Source of the DNA: Balanoglossus misakiensis
Taxonomy: Eukaryota; Hemichordata
Direction: 5' to 3'
NCBI GenBank assembly: GCA_040954595.2
Contig: CM082591.2
Span: 3,224,001 to 3,288,000 of the forward strand
Length of the DNA: 64,000 bases
Below the pieces are notes generated by a model, which saw nothing but the letters and a program-made list of their open reading frames with translations, searched no databases and had not been told where the DNA came from. Position 1 is the stretch's first letter, and each line of letters starts with the position of its first letter. Below, in pieces: positions 28,111-37,428 of the stretch. A program made the position numbers and the translations under genes.

Positions 28111-29424
28111 GGTGGTGGTGGTGGTGGTGGTGGTGGTGGTGGTGGTGGTGATGATGATGATGTTGATGTCATAATCTTACCACAAGCTTGTCTGCTGAAC
28201 ACATCCCCCCAGTACCACCTTTGAATTGTATGTCAAATGTTGTAAAGTTCAGTTGAATGGCGTGACCTGCTGGCGCTATCAACCCAATCGTGCAGTCGCA
28301 GTTGTCTGGATAAAAATTTGGCCATCCCGGTGACGTCACAGTGCCAGAGTCTCCATTGGTCAGTGAGAAATTGTTGTCGCAGTCTGTGATTGGACAATGA
28401 ACGCAGCAGAGTAAACTCAAGTGTTGAAAACAAGGAAAGTGATTGGTGCTCCATATACAAGTAATTTGGTACGAGATTCCAATAGTGTTGGACAAAAGCA
28501 AGTGAAGTAATTGAAAGAAATAATGCATGGCATATGAATTAAAATAGCAAAAAAGTTTGTTGAGTTATATGTGATGGGAATCAATTGTCTTATTTGGATT
28601 TGTAAATATAAAATAACCCAACAGAAATTAAATTGCATAAATTAGTATATGATAAAATATGCATGTTGCGGTGTTGTGTTGACTGTTGTGCTGAAAATTT
28701 TCAACTTTAACAAAGTAATATGCTTAGGTCAACCCTAATTAGCCACTCTACAACACTTCATTTTTCAGACTTTGACAAATGACGCATCATATATTGCATT
28801 TCTTTTCTTTTAATTGATTTACATATACAAGATACGCGAATATCTTACCACAGGCGGCGGCCTGTCTCTTCTGCACACTGTGTTGCTTCTGGAGAAGGTG
28901 GTCAAAGTTCACGTTGTCGCCACTGAATACCTGTAAAGGAGACATGTGGTATGGCGAAACTTCAGATAGTGGACCTCCCATATGCAGTGCATGCTTTCCA
29001 GGGCCTTACATTTAGAATTTTGAGTAAACAGTTTTGCAATATTGTCATTCTCGGCATTTTCACAAAAGGTGCCAAAAGAGGAGTATTTTCAAATGATGTA
29101 AAGAAAACACACTGTCACTGTGCTTGATTTTTTTAAAGCGCTGTTCAGATATTTTCACCATAGGAAAACTATAGTACTACGAGTGCAATAAAAGTGCTGA
29201 CTCAGCATTTTCCACGATATTTGAGACCCCCTCACTGAAAAAGTACGATAGGAACACTCTGTTTTCTCTCTACTTTTGTATTTAAAATGTATTCCACTCC
29301 CTTAACCATTTCGAAAAAAGCTAATACTTACCCCGAGATCTGCATGTGGCTCGGCGCTCCATACCGTTTGAAGAAACAAGGTGGCGGCGAGCAAGCCCAC
29401 CAAAATGATAGGCTGTGCTGTCAT
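4830..29424 (-). CDS. Gene B: giant secreted CUB-NIDO-EGF-HYR-VWD-HYR-CTLD protein, complete
   Basis: Sixty-eight coding exons on the minus strand can be joined with GT-AG borders and matching phases. They total 9,261 nt, a multiple of three, or about 3,086 residues plus stop. Order: signal peptide 29332-29424 ([11 protein letters not shown] core); linker with a QKRQ basic site 28849-28930; CUB; NIDO; seven EGF; a 14-codon linker 22470-22511; three HYR; VWD-C8-TIL plus a Cys-rich exon; an 18-nt exon 18686-18703; 21 HYR with 20 interposed 6-nt micro-exons; C-terminal C-type lectin domain. I recognise no named orthologue. The modules point to a large extracellular adhesion or recognition molecule, and the VWD-C8-TIL unit is known to support multimer formation in mucins and von Willebrand factor. 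A transmembrane segment was not seen, so secretion is likely. Single exons are firm; whether one transcript carries all of them is inferred from phase continuity. Confidence 0.82.
5785..18448 (-). CDS. Gene B module: array of 21 HYR (hyalin repeat) exons
   Basis: One exon per domain, each phase 1-1: 5785-6018, 6751-6972, 7367-7588, 8041-8262, 8584-8805, 9382-9603, 9914-10135, 10446-10667, 10978-11199, 11511-11732, 12043-12264, 12576-12797, 13108-13329, 13640-13861, 14173-14394, 14705-14926, 15237-15458, 15876-16097, 16649-16870, 17458-17682, 18221-18448. Most are 222 nt (74 residues). Each has the HYR signature: PPEI-x-CP at the start, a Cys near the middle, [18 protein letters not shown], and a final C-x-F-x-V. 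Four Cys give the two expected disulfides. Exons 9914-13861 encode the same peptide, apart from synonymous changes. The 8584 and 6751 exons are a second closely related pair. HYR domains are immunoglobulin-like adhesion modules first described in echinoderm hyalin. Confidence 0.92.
6088..6325. mobile_element. MITE-like element with terminal inverted repeats, in a gene B intron
   Basis: The left end AAAGGGAAGGGGTCGTCGC and the reverse complement of the right end (AAAGTGAAGGGGTCGTCGC) match at 18 of 19 bases, bounding about 238 bp without a coding frame. This is the structure of a non-autonomous DNA transposon. A clear target-site duplication was not seen, so the superfamily is not assigned. 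It sits between micro-exon 6518-6523 and HYR exon 5785-6018, making that intron about 500 bases long. Confidence 0.7.
9382..15710 (-). repeat. Near-identical ~532-bp tandem repeat (HYR exon, intron, micro-exon, intron)
   Basis: From 9382 to 15237, HYR exon starts are spaced 532 or 533 bases apart for twelve copies. Introns repeat almost letter for letter, including the micro-exon. Visible differences are mainly the poly-T length before the donor end and a few substitutions, such as TAG/TGG in the intron next to the acceptor. The next copy (15876) is offset by 639 bases because of an extra intron segment. Introns this similar imply recent duplication or gene conversion. Confidence 0.93.
18532..18547. 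repeat. Poly-C run in a gene B intron
   Basis: An uninterrupted run of about 15 C within the intron between HYR exon 18221-18448 and the 18-nt exon. No function is implied. Confidence 0.6.
19048..21170 (-). CDS. Gene B module: VWD-C8-TIL unit with following Cys-rich exon
   Basis: Five exons. 20932-21170 and 20273-20547 encode a von Willebrand type D domain: [15 protein letters not shown] at the start (the GDPHY motif), [11 protein letters not shown], and [14 protein letters not shown] near the end, which includes the CGLC-like cysteines. 19916-20175 is a C8 domain rich in Cys ([19 protein letters not shown]). 19330-19520 is a TIL domain ([10 protein letters not shown] to ANDC). 19048-19219 follows as [16 protein letters not shown], a VWC-like segment. 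This order is the D-domain assembly of mucins, von Willebrand factor and zonadhesin, where it supports disulfide-linked multimers. Here it is flanked by HYR domains on both sides. Confidence 0.88.
21268..22361 (-). CDS. Gene B module: three divergent HYR domains before the VWD
   Basis: Exons 22122-22361, 21602-21910 and 21268-21510, each phase 1-1, begin with [18 protein letters not shown] and [10 protein letters not shown]. Unlike the C-terminal array, the Asp before PP is inside the same exon. All three show the TEVTFTATD- or [13 protein letters not shown]-type core. The middle exon carries an extra C-terminal Cys-rich tail ([14 protein letters not shown]). These are older, diverged HYR copies. 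Confidence 0.87.
22470..22511 (-). CDS. Gene B: 42-nt linker exon between the EGF and HYR blocks
   Basis: A 14-codon phase 1-1 exon ([14 protein letters not shown]) with a CAG acceptor and a GTATAT donor. It is needed neither for frame nor for either neighbouring domain, so it may be a skippable linker. Confidence 0.55.
22721..24991 (-). CDS. Gene B module: seven EGF-like domains
   Basis: Seven phase 1-1 exons, one EGF each: 24872-24991, 24529-24651, 24151-24267, 23807-23929, 23446-23568, 23064-23186, 22721-22846. Most start with the calcium-binding EGF signature (DANEC, DENEC, DINEC, DIDEC) and have six Cys. The first ([11 protein letters not shown]) and last ([11 protein letters not shown]) lack the full D-x-[ND]-E-C start. 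Calcium-binding EGF arrays usually form stiff rods in extracellular proteins. Confidence 0.93.
24408..24450. repeat. Imperfect (CATA)n microsatellite
   Basis: CATA/CATT/CAAA repeats in the intron left of EGF exon 24529-24651. Confidence 0.7.
25153..27435 (-). CDS. Gene B module: NIDO domain
   Basis: Exons 27311-27435, 26450-26731, 25872-25961 and 25153-25297. They match the gene A NIDO exons in order and phase: [17 protein letters not shown], then VSDNGIITF and [10 protein letters not shown], then [14 protein letters not shown], then [11 protein letters not shown] and RFVFRTC. The last exon corresponds to the AGFDAGDG...PGRW end of typical NIDO domains but has extra basic residues (CKRKGR). 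Confidence 0.88.
25408..25495. repeat. (CATA)n microsatellite
   Basis: About 22 tandem CATA units in a gene B intron. A second shorter run lies at about 25681-25750. Confidence 0.92.
25496..25680. repeat. Possible dispersed-element fragment between two microsatellites
   Basis: A unique-looking segment of about 185 bp is framed by CATA-type runs, a common pattern for inserted retroelements with unstable tails. It includes an inverted GGAACACTGTTCC motif near the right end. The family is not identified. Confidence 0.3.
26890..27270. repeat. Short tandem array of ~58-bp units in a gene B intron
   Basis: Six or so copies of a unit containing TTTATCCAACATTCGAATT, TGAATCGAACAG and GTTTCAACATCAAATAC recur every 58-59 bases. 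The TTCGAA core is palindromic. The array lies between NIDO exons 26450-26731 and 27311-27435. Confidence 0.85.
27637..28383 (-). CDS. Gene B module: CUB domain
   Basis: Exons 28181-28383 and 27637-27805. The signature is [40 protein letters not shown], then KVTLCGE and VSLEFHSN. It starts soon after a QKRQ basic site in exon 28849-28930, so the mature protein may begin just before the CUB. Confidence 0.88.
28078..28163. repeat. (GAT)n(GGT)n compound microsatellite
   Basis: GAT repeats, about 20 GGT repeats, then GAT repeats again, ending only some 17 bases from the donor of CUB exon 28181-28383. On the transcribed strand this is a C-rich run just inside the intron. Confidence 0.92.
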
Positions 29425-29968
29425 CGTCCTGAAATGATTTCAAATATTTCGCATCTTCGAGTTTCTCTATCGAAGTGGTTGTATAGGTTTTTTAGTAGTA
29501 AAAGCTGAAGTTGTATCAAAAATCCGCTGGGGACACCAACAAACTTTCGACACAAAATCACTCTACATCGTCCCGAAAGCGATCTGCGCACGAAATTCAC
29601 GCTTTTTTACATGTAGAGAGTGGCATCATTTTGAAATGTGAAAGTTTATAACAAAACTTCTACAGACTGTAACTTTTGACAGAAACATAATCATTTCGAA
29701 CAATCGAACAATTAGAAAGCGCTTAGCATCTCTGAAAATAGCCAAGAAATTCTCATCAGGTATATTTTGCAGGTTTTGTTTTCCATTTAAAACGTTGAAA
29801 AGTTCATGGCTGTATTTCATGACAATATAATGCATCAATGAGATGTTTTAACTCACGAGTCAACAAAATTATTCCTTTAGCTGTCTCCTCTATCTTTTTT
29901 TCTCTCAAAATAATGTGTTTCTTTTTTGTCATATCCTGATAAGTATCAGAAATTGTGAAGTTACTCAC

Positions 29969-30015
29969 CGCTGTGTGATTGTCTGTTCTCACCACTGGCA
30001 GTATCGGTTATTGTC
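29969..30015 (-). promoter_or_regulatory. Candidate gene B 5' UTR exon (right end approximate)
   Basis: A strong minus-strand donor (GCG, then GTGAGTAA) ends at 29969, while the first coding exon has an acceptor just past 29428, four bases before the ATG. No TATA box was found upstream, so the transcription start is not placed. Confidence 0.35.
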
Positions 30016-30019
30016 GTCT

Positions 30020-31700
30020 GCTTGCAATTGTTCTTTGTAATTTCCCTCTCTTCATAGAGAGTGGTCGAATGGCTGCCTAATTATGCAAGACGGTAAGGTC
30101 TATGGCGATTCACCGTATTTCAAGATCCGACAGTACTTCCGCGGAGGAAAATAGTGCGTTAATTGGTAAACAGGCCACTGCTTGGAGGCCATTCATTCAT
30201 TGAACGTATTGCCTTGTTTTTTCTAATTACAGTTTTGATTGCTTTGCGTGACTTGACGACTAAACGCAGACTCGGATTCTGTAAAAACTGCTGACGCCAG
30301 TGCCACGTTGTACGGTACACTCACCTGTCGCAAAAAGTTTATAAACCCACGCGCTCCCACCGACGAAGTGTCTAAGTTACTTGGAGAAATACTTGCGAAT
30401 TAACTTAAAAGACAAAACAGAAAATATAGTAAGAGACTTCCATTGGAAATGTTTGTACCGAACGTTTAAAGACAATGTTAAACTTTATCAATGGAATACA
30501 AGACACCAAGATAAATTCTTAAACTTGTTTTACGTAATGAACGAATTCATTCCGAATTCGAACCGCCATGTTTATGAATAGTTGAAGAGCAGGATGGGTA
30601 ATAGTAACGAGCATGCGCAGTTGCCTAGCATACTTTATTGCGACGTTACCCGCACTGACAGAGGTCAATCACGATCTGACAAAACTGTGTCTTCACATTC
30701 CCCTCTGATCGATGTTAGAATTCATATCTGTGTGAGTAGAATTTGGTGTAAAGAAGCATAGGTAACATCGTTTTTCGCAACCAATTGTTGTGTGTTATCA
30801 GATATTCGATACAGAGTCTGTCATTTTCCTGGTCAACATCAGATGACACCGTGACCCTGGCATATTTTTTATTTACAAAACTCACTGAAATTACAAGAGA
30901 TTTTATCCTCAGTTCGCTTTCCTACAGACTACGTTAGCAATTAATAATTCGCATAATCACAAAGTGGAAATCGGAGAAAAAATCACTGTCTATAGAGCCA
31001 TCAGACTAGCCCAACGGATATTTCATCTTCTCCGTCGATCAGAAGGGTTTCTGCCACTTCCGGCAGCGTCATACGCGTGGAGACAAAGAAAGATAGCGAC
31101 GAACAAACGAGCAAACAGTCGCATAAACAAACAAACAAGACTAAGCAAAGAAGAGAGATCGTGTTGGTGTTAGTTCGCTACCATCCAAAAAGAAACTTTT
31201 GAAAAACCTGTAATAGTGTACTACTAGTATAACTCGAGATCCACGTAGATATGTTTGTTTGTTTAGCGGTGTTTGCATTCTGTACACTAATGATGTGAAC
31301 CCACCATATGTTTCATCCCAAATTAAAATACACGTCAATTTAGCGATGCACGAAATTGAACATTCCGTGCCTGTCGATCAAAAAATTAATCAAAACACAC
31401 ATTTCTACACGCATGAGTTTTGAATCAAGTGGCCATATGGCGATTTTCCAATATCCGGTAAAATAAATTAATCATTGTGTAGTCTATTTTCATCACGGCA
31501 TCTCTCTCACCCTTCCGTCTACCTCTCCCTCTCTCTCTTTGTCTCTCTCTCACCCCTCTCTCTCACTCTACGTGTCTCACTCTGTGTGTGGGTGGACAAA
31601 GGAAAGGCACAGTAGGCATTATCGTGATATCATTGGAGTCTGTGGTGACATATGAACCAAAGGGTGTGAATAATATAGGGAGAGATTGACATTGATTGTA
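30020..31700. other. Intergenic stretch between genes B and C1
   Basis: No supported exon on either strand. A CT-rich run lies at about 31501-31580. A short open frame at 30381-30581 (+) is downstream of a TATAAA-like motif but has no recognisable domain and no second exon. Confidence 0.45.
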
Positions 31701-31705
31701 ATTAA

Positions 31706-31711
31706 TTTATT
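31706..31711 (-). terminator. Candidate gene C1 polyadenylation signal
   Basis: A minus-strand AATAAA about 200 bases past the gene C1 stop codon, within a T/A-rich context. Confidence 0.5.
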
Positions 31712-31906
31712 CTGGAAGACAAGTTTCTAAGGGTTGTCTAATTACACCAAAGATGCCAGTATATGTACTGGATGTCATAGCAGGAGCGGCTGATCGTGCA
31801 ACAGTAAAATGTGCACTGAGGTTTTCAGAGTCTTAGCGAGTGTCCATCAAGCCAATGGCAGTGTCTATACGGTCAGAGTTGTCGCCTTGTCCGTGCTTTG
31901 GCTGTT

Positions 31907-34900
31907 TTATGGGTTGATTTCGACGACTGCAAGAAATGGAAAGTGGAAACGGTAAAAAATGTCGACCTTTCCGAACCAGCGTGAAAAGAAAACGTAATAG
32001 CCATATGACATGATACATACGATGTGAATACTAAGTATGTCTCTGTTAAAGGACAACTGCTATCTGAACAGCGCCATTCCTAGACTGAGAGTCGTCAATA
32101 GGTGGCGCTTTCAATCATTTCCTCTCCTCGCTAGTCTTACGTTGGACTGACCCTGTCACATACATGTACAGTAATGTGCCTATAGTTTTCTAGCTGCGAG
32201 AGTAAATAACATCCGATCATATACACACCTTCATCGTATTGGCAAATAAATCCCTTTTCTTCTGCGCAGTCGCCTAACGTCCAGTGTGACGTTTCCTCAG
32301 ACCTAAAAATAAAACGGAAATACTTGTTAGAGGGCGCTAGTCCTCGAAATTTGTCTCTCAAGTCGGCAAAATATTAGTATATGCATGTGAAAAACATTGA
32401 TCGAATTGAAATGCGTAAACCAGAAAGAAATTTAATTTTCGACTGGTTGCATTTGGCAAAAAAGTTGTTCTCAGTGATTTACCAGAACTGGACACATTTT
32501 GTAGGATCCGCGACCAAAATGTCTTCGAACGACACTGCACTGTTGCTACCACTACTACTGCTGCTGCTGCTACTTTCGCCGTCCCAGTTGCTATAGCAGC
32601 TTGTCCTGAGGGTCTTCCTGCCGTTGAACCAGATGCCGTCACACTGGAGGTTGCCGGAGTCTGTGGCTTCGAGACCATGAACCAAAAGCGTGTTCAGCGC
32701 GTGACTTGTGACGACCGCCACCTCTGCGCTGTATGTCTCTTGACAGGCAATTTTTGCCTGGCCGAATCTCTTACATTCGTCAACAACCGTGTACTTTCTG
32801 CAGTATCTGATGTGGGCTATCTCACCAGCAACTTCTGCAAAATGGGCCATAAAATGATACAGACGTATTTATTACTAGTGTCATTGTTTTGGATAATACT
32901 ACTTAGACCAATTGCGTACTACTGTACAGTCGTTTTATTCAACAGTTTTATTGAAACATATACATGTGCAATAAGATAAAACGTAAATATTCATGGAAAC
33001 ATTGAATCATCATATAAAATAATCGATGGGATTGTGAATATGGAAGCAGGCGTGTCGATTAACATAATGTCTTTTATTTTCGCGCCACGACGACACTAAA
33101 TTGGTGTACTTCCTGGACGATCCATCAAAGCGAGGCTCACGGGTGGTCAAAGGTCAACATTAGAGGTTCCTTGGACACAGTGGAGGGTGGTAACTCAGAC
33201 ACAAACGGTAACCTGGGGGAAAACAACGGGTAGAGAAGGTAAATAAACAAATAATATTCACGAAGTATGCATGATGTCGGGTGAAGACATCTAAGCATAG
33301 GATATTAACAGAAGGGTTAGAACGATGGTACAAGAGAGAGAGAGAGAGACAGACAGACAGAACAAAGATAGTGACACATGGTCATGTAATTAATCTACAG
33401 TTAAATCAAAATACTTACCTTGGCATGTAAGGCCATCAGGGCCGAGTTGAAAGCCTGGGTCGCAGTCACAATAGAAGCTCCCAACCGTGTTGACACAAAT
33501 ATCGCTACAGCCGCCATTATTGGCTGCACACTCATCAACATCTGAAATGACAATTAACTATGTGTGAGAACCTACAGTGTCAGTATTAGTACTTTCAACA
33601 TGTTAAGCTAAGCTACAAGAAGAGGGGACAGGAAGAGGGGAGGGGGATTTAGATAGAGACGGGAGGGTGAGTGTATTGTTTGACAAAATGATACCTACCG
33701 CATGAGAACCCATCAGGCAAGAGTGTCGCTGGAGGGGTACATGAACACGAGAAAGAGCCAGCTGAGTTTGTACATATGTCTTGGCAGCCGCCATTTGCAT
33801 CGGCACATTCGTCAATGTCTGCAAGAAATGGAAGACCCGGTAACTAAAAACTCATCTAATATTTTTACAGGATTTTGGTGCATTATTTGTGGATATTAAA
33901 TGGGCGTGTCTGAGTATTAAACTGACAGTGTTGTAACTCCATATTTAGAAAATGTTCATTCATATAATTGGTGCATATCAACACTTACCAATGCACAGGC
34001 TTGGCACGTTTGGGAAAGGTTGGTATCCGTCAAAACAGAAGCATGTAAAACTGCCTATGTTGTTGATGCAACCTTGTTGACAGCCGCTGGTTTGTCTGGA
34101 ACATTCGTCGACATCTGAGCCAAGAAAATGAGTGACAGAAGATCCGTTCAAGAAACTACTGTGACAGAATCTCACACTGGCTTCCGGCATCCGTGGCGCA
34201 TGTCAACAACACGTTTCAATTGCTTTGATACACTTCATTGTTTCCATTCAAATGAATGCTCATTTGCATATAGAATGTGTCATAATGATGTATTTGATGC
34301 ATGGTCATTTGCATATAGAGTGCATGATAATGCTGTATTTGACAAGCACATTCAAATGCTGTACAATATAGTGTAGTTGACGACACTGGAAGTTTTTAAT
34401 GTTGAATATTTACTCACCAATACATGTTGTGCCATCTACGTCTAGCTCATATCCGCCAAAACAGCTACAGCTAAACGAACCGGGGGTGTTGACACAAAAT
34501 TGATGACATCCACCATTTGCAGTAGCACACTCGTCTATGTCTACATCACATAAATATAAAAGCATATTAATTCTCTTCTCAGGCCCTATAATGAAACTGT
34601 GCCTATGTGTTAACACAATGCCTTTGCCTGAACAGGGACTCTTACCCGGAGAATACGTTTTGTATGACCCAATGCTTACCTTGACATGTTAGGCCATCGG
34701 GGCTGAGTTCATAGCCTGGGCCGCACTCACAATAGAAGCTCCCAATCGTGTTGACACAAGTGTCACTACAGCCGCCATTATTGGTTGCACACTCGTCAAC
34801 ATCTGTAATGAAAACATCATGTGATAACTTGTATTTTTTCTTTATCAATTTATATCATTAGTGTAAGCATTAGATCGGGAGACCATCAGAACATACATTC

Positions 34901-35922
34901 GAATAAAGCGAACATAGGAATCGATTTCGTTAACATAATGGTACCTACCGCATGAGAACCCATCAGGCAAGAGTGTCGCTGGAGCGGTACACGAACACGC
35001 GAAGGACCCAACTGAGTTTGTACATATGTCTTGGCAACCGCCATTTGCATCGGCACATTCGTCTACGTCTACATAAAATCAAGAATGGTTATTAGTTGTA
35101 CAGATATGCTTTTTGTTTTCTGGTGGATTGCATTCAGTTCCCCGAAATGTGTAGATGTGATAATGATATGCGCGTAAAATCAATACTTAGGCACATATTA
35201 CCATATTTTGGAAATACTCAAGAAAGTCAACCACTGATGCCTACGAATGAAAATGTCAATTTAAACAATCATGCAAATCAATACATACCAATGCACAGAC
35301 TTGGCACATTTGGGAAAGGTTGGTATCCCTCAAAACAGAAGCAAGTAAAACTGCCTATGTTGTTGGTGCAACCTTGTTGACAGCCGCTGGTCATTGTCCC
35401 ACATTCATCAATATCTGTGTGAAAAATGCGGGGTTGTTCAGTAAAGTGTCGTTGTGGTAAGTTCATGATTCTGGCGCTGGCCTTTCTATCTGCTTACATC
35501 GTGTCAGGAAACATTCGCTTCAATTAAACGCTGACGATTATGACCTTCGCAAAGTCCGTGCATATTATACACTACCTCCACATGACTGCATGTCAGCCAG
35601 AAGGTGATATCCTCCGAAGCAGCTGCATACAGCAATACCATTGACATCTTCAGTGCAGATGTGTTCACACGAACCTGGGCAACCGGCACCCTGCAACTGT
35701 AAAGTAATTTCAAGGGGGTGTGTAAGCGGTCTAGAACCTAACGTGTGTTTTCTTGGCTCCGAGAAACTGAAAATTCGTGCGAAGCGAAATTGTCTTGTTC
35801 GTGAAAATGGTCCAGAAATACTACGACGGATATTGTCAATGGAAAATTGCACTTACCTTGACACGAGTTATGAGTATGCACAAAACACCACACAGTAAAT
35901 AGATCCGCTGTGGTTGAACCAT
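31907..35922 (-). CDS. Gene C1: secreted protein with 8 EGF domains and a C-type lectin domain, complete
   Basis: Twelve exons join in frame to 497 residues: 35857-35922 (22-codon signal peptide, [12 protein letters not shown]), EGF exons 35576-35696, 35289-35414, 34949-35068, 34680-34802, 34418-34540, 33989-34114, 33699-33818, 33419-33541, then lectin exons 32483-32834, 32229-32302 and the stop exon 31907-31926. Seven EGFs start D-[IV]-D-E-C, so calcium binding is likely; the first is atypical. EGFs 2-4 and 6-8 are the same three kinds in the same order, showing a block duplication. The lectin domain has GIWFNGRK for WIGL and [15 protein letters not shown] at the end, but no EPN/QPD, and it contains a run of eight Ser. 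It is probably a secreted adhesion or recognition protein. Confidence 0.88.
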
Positions 35923-36289
35923 GGTTGAGTTTTGTAACCTGTTCCCGCAAAGATCGACTAACCTTTAGTTGTGTTTTTTTTTTACCACAGATTGGTGCTT
36001 GGTTTATAAGTGGAGATGAGTTGACGACACTGTGCAGTTGGCGAAAAGTTGTGACTAAATGCCTGATTTCCCTATGTAACCAACGGCACAGAACCTTCAA
36101 GAGGCAGACATCTTTAAAAGGGTAAGTTGCAACAAACCTCTTCGTGACGTGAGCTGAAATGGCTTTGCAAAATTCTATGTTTGTAATATCCGAAAATTTC
36201 CAAATGTTGAAAGTACAGAACGACATCAGTTGGAGACCATGTCCTCAAATATTGACCAGTGCTCTCTGATCTCGAAAGTGTTTACTCAC

Positions 36290-36392
36290 CTGTCGAAGGC
36301 GCCGAATGATTTTCAGAGGAGTCTGCAGCTCTCTGATAGCATTAATGCCACCCGAGTGTGTTCAAACTAAATCACTTGTCTTCCCTTTTATA
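36290..36392 (-). promoter_or_regulatory. Gene C1 TATA box and 5' UTR exon
   Basis: Minus-strand TATAAAAGG at 36384-36392 is followed about 30 bases on by a likely start, then a non-coding exon ending at a GACAG-GTGAGTA donor at 36290. The acceptor before the coding exon is probably the CAG next to 35938; its pyrimidine tract is weak. Confidence 0.6.
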
Positions 36393-36399
36393 GACGAAT

Positions 36400-37425
36400 C
36401 ACACCAATACTGACATGACCAATAAAGCAACATCTTCTTTGGCCATACGGTATGTACCCAATATCGTTTGCTTACAAGAAAAGACAAACTAATTCCGAAA
36501 ATTGAATTCATCACAGAAATTGATTGTTATGCTATGTTCGCGCCACAGCCTATAAGTGAAAACGAGGCTGACATTCAAATGGTCGTTTCATTTCAAAGTA
36601 ACGACCGTTTATATCGCCATTGGTAGGAATATGTTTGTGTAATTGGAAATATTATTTCAGTATTGTGATTTCGTACTCATACGTCAGTAAGCTGAAGAAT
36701 TTTTCAACCACGCACAATGTGGTATTTGTGCAAGGTTATTAGCTCGGCAAACGATCATATGGTGTGGGACAAAAGCCCTACAAATATGCGTACACTAGTC
36801 ATTCTAGCATGTCCATTCACCCTGACGGAAAGTGGATATCGTCAGAATTAATCATTAAATCAATGACTGCGGTAAAGGTTTAAAACCATTTCCTCTTTCC
36901 CAACAATCTAGTTTGACGTGGCAGATAATTTCTAACTTTTCACTGGTATGACATGAGCGTTATACGGGCTGCACAGTGCGTCGCCATCTTGCGCAAATAT
37001 GTACCACCGACAGAGGAGAACATACCGGGCGCCATTTTGTTTTTATCTTATAGCGAGCCAACATGAATAACCCGATTGAAATTTGGTTGTGGCCACACTG
37101 TCCCCACCATTTTGTGTATGAGACATAGAGCACAAAAAACAGCACACTAATATTCTGCATTTAAAGAATAATGCTAATTTAATTCGCCTGAGTTCAACCA
37201 AATGTGACAGTACTAAATATTAAATTCCAATCTAAAATAAGCAAGTATTTGCAGTTCAGCTGTGATACATTGTCCTGCTGCAGTGGTGACCTCCATGGTT
37301 TTACTAACTTCTTGTTGGTTGTGTCGACGATGATGTCCAATAGTAGGTGAATGTTACTAATTTATCATAAACACATTTATGTAAATGTTTACCTATGCCC
37401 TCGTTAACAGCTTGGATTTTCACCG
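36400..37425. other. Intergenic stretch between genes C1 and C2
   Basis: No exon recognised. A minus-strand ATTAAA at 37178-37183 may serve as the gene C2 polyadenylation signal. Confidence 0.4.
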
Positions 37426-37428
37426 AAA

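Noticed and set aside
30338-30581. Plus-strand TATA-like motif and a 66-codon frame
   Set aside because: The frame is short, has no recognisable domain and no neighbouring exon; the TATA-like motif alone is weak.
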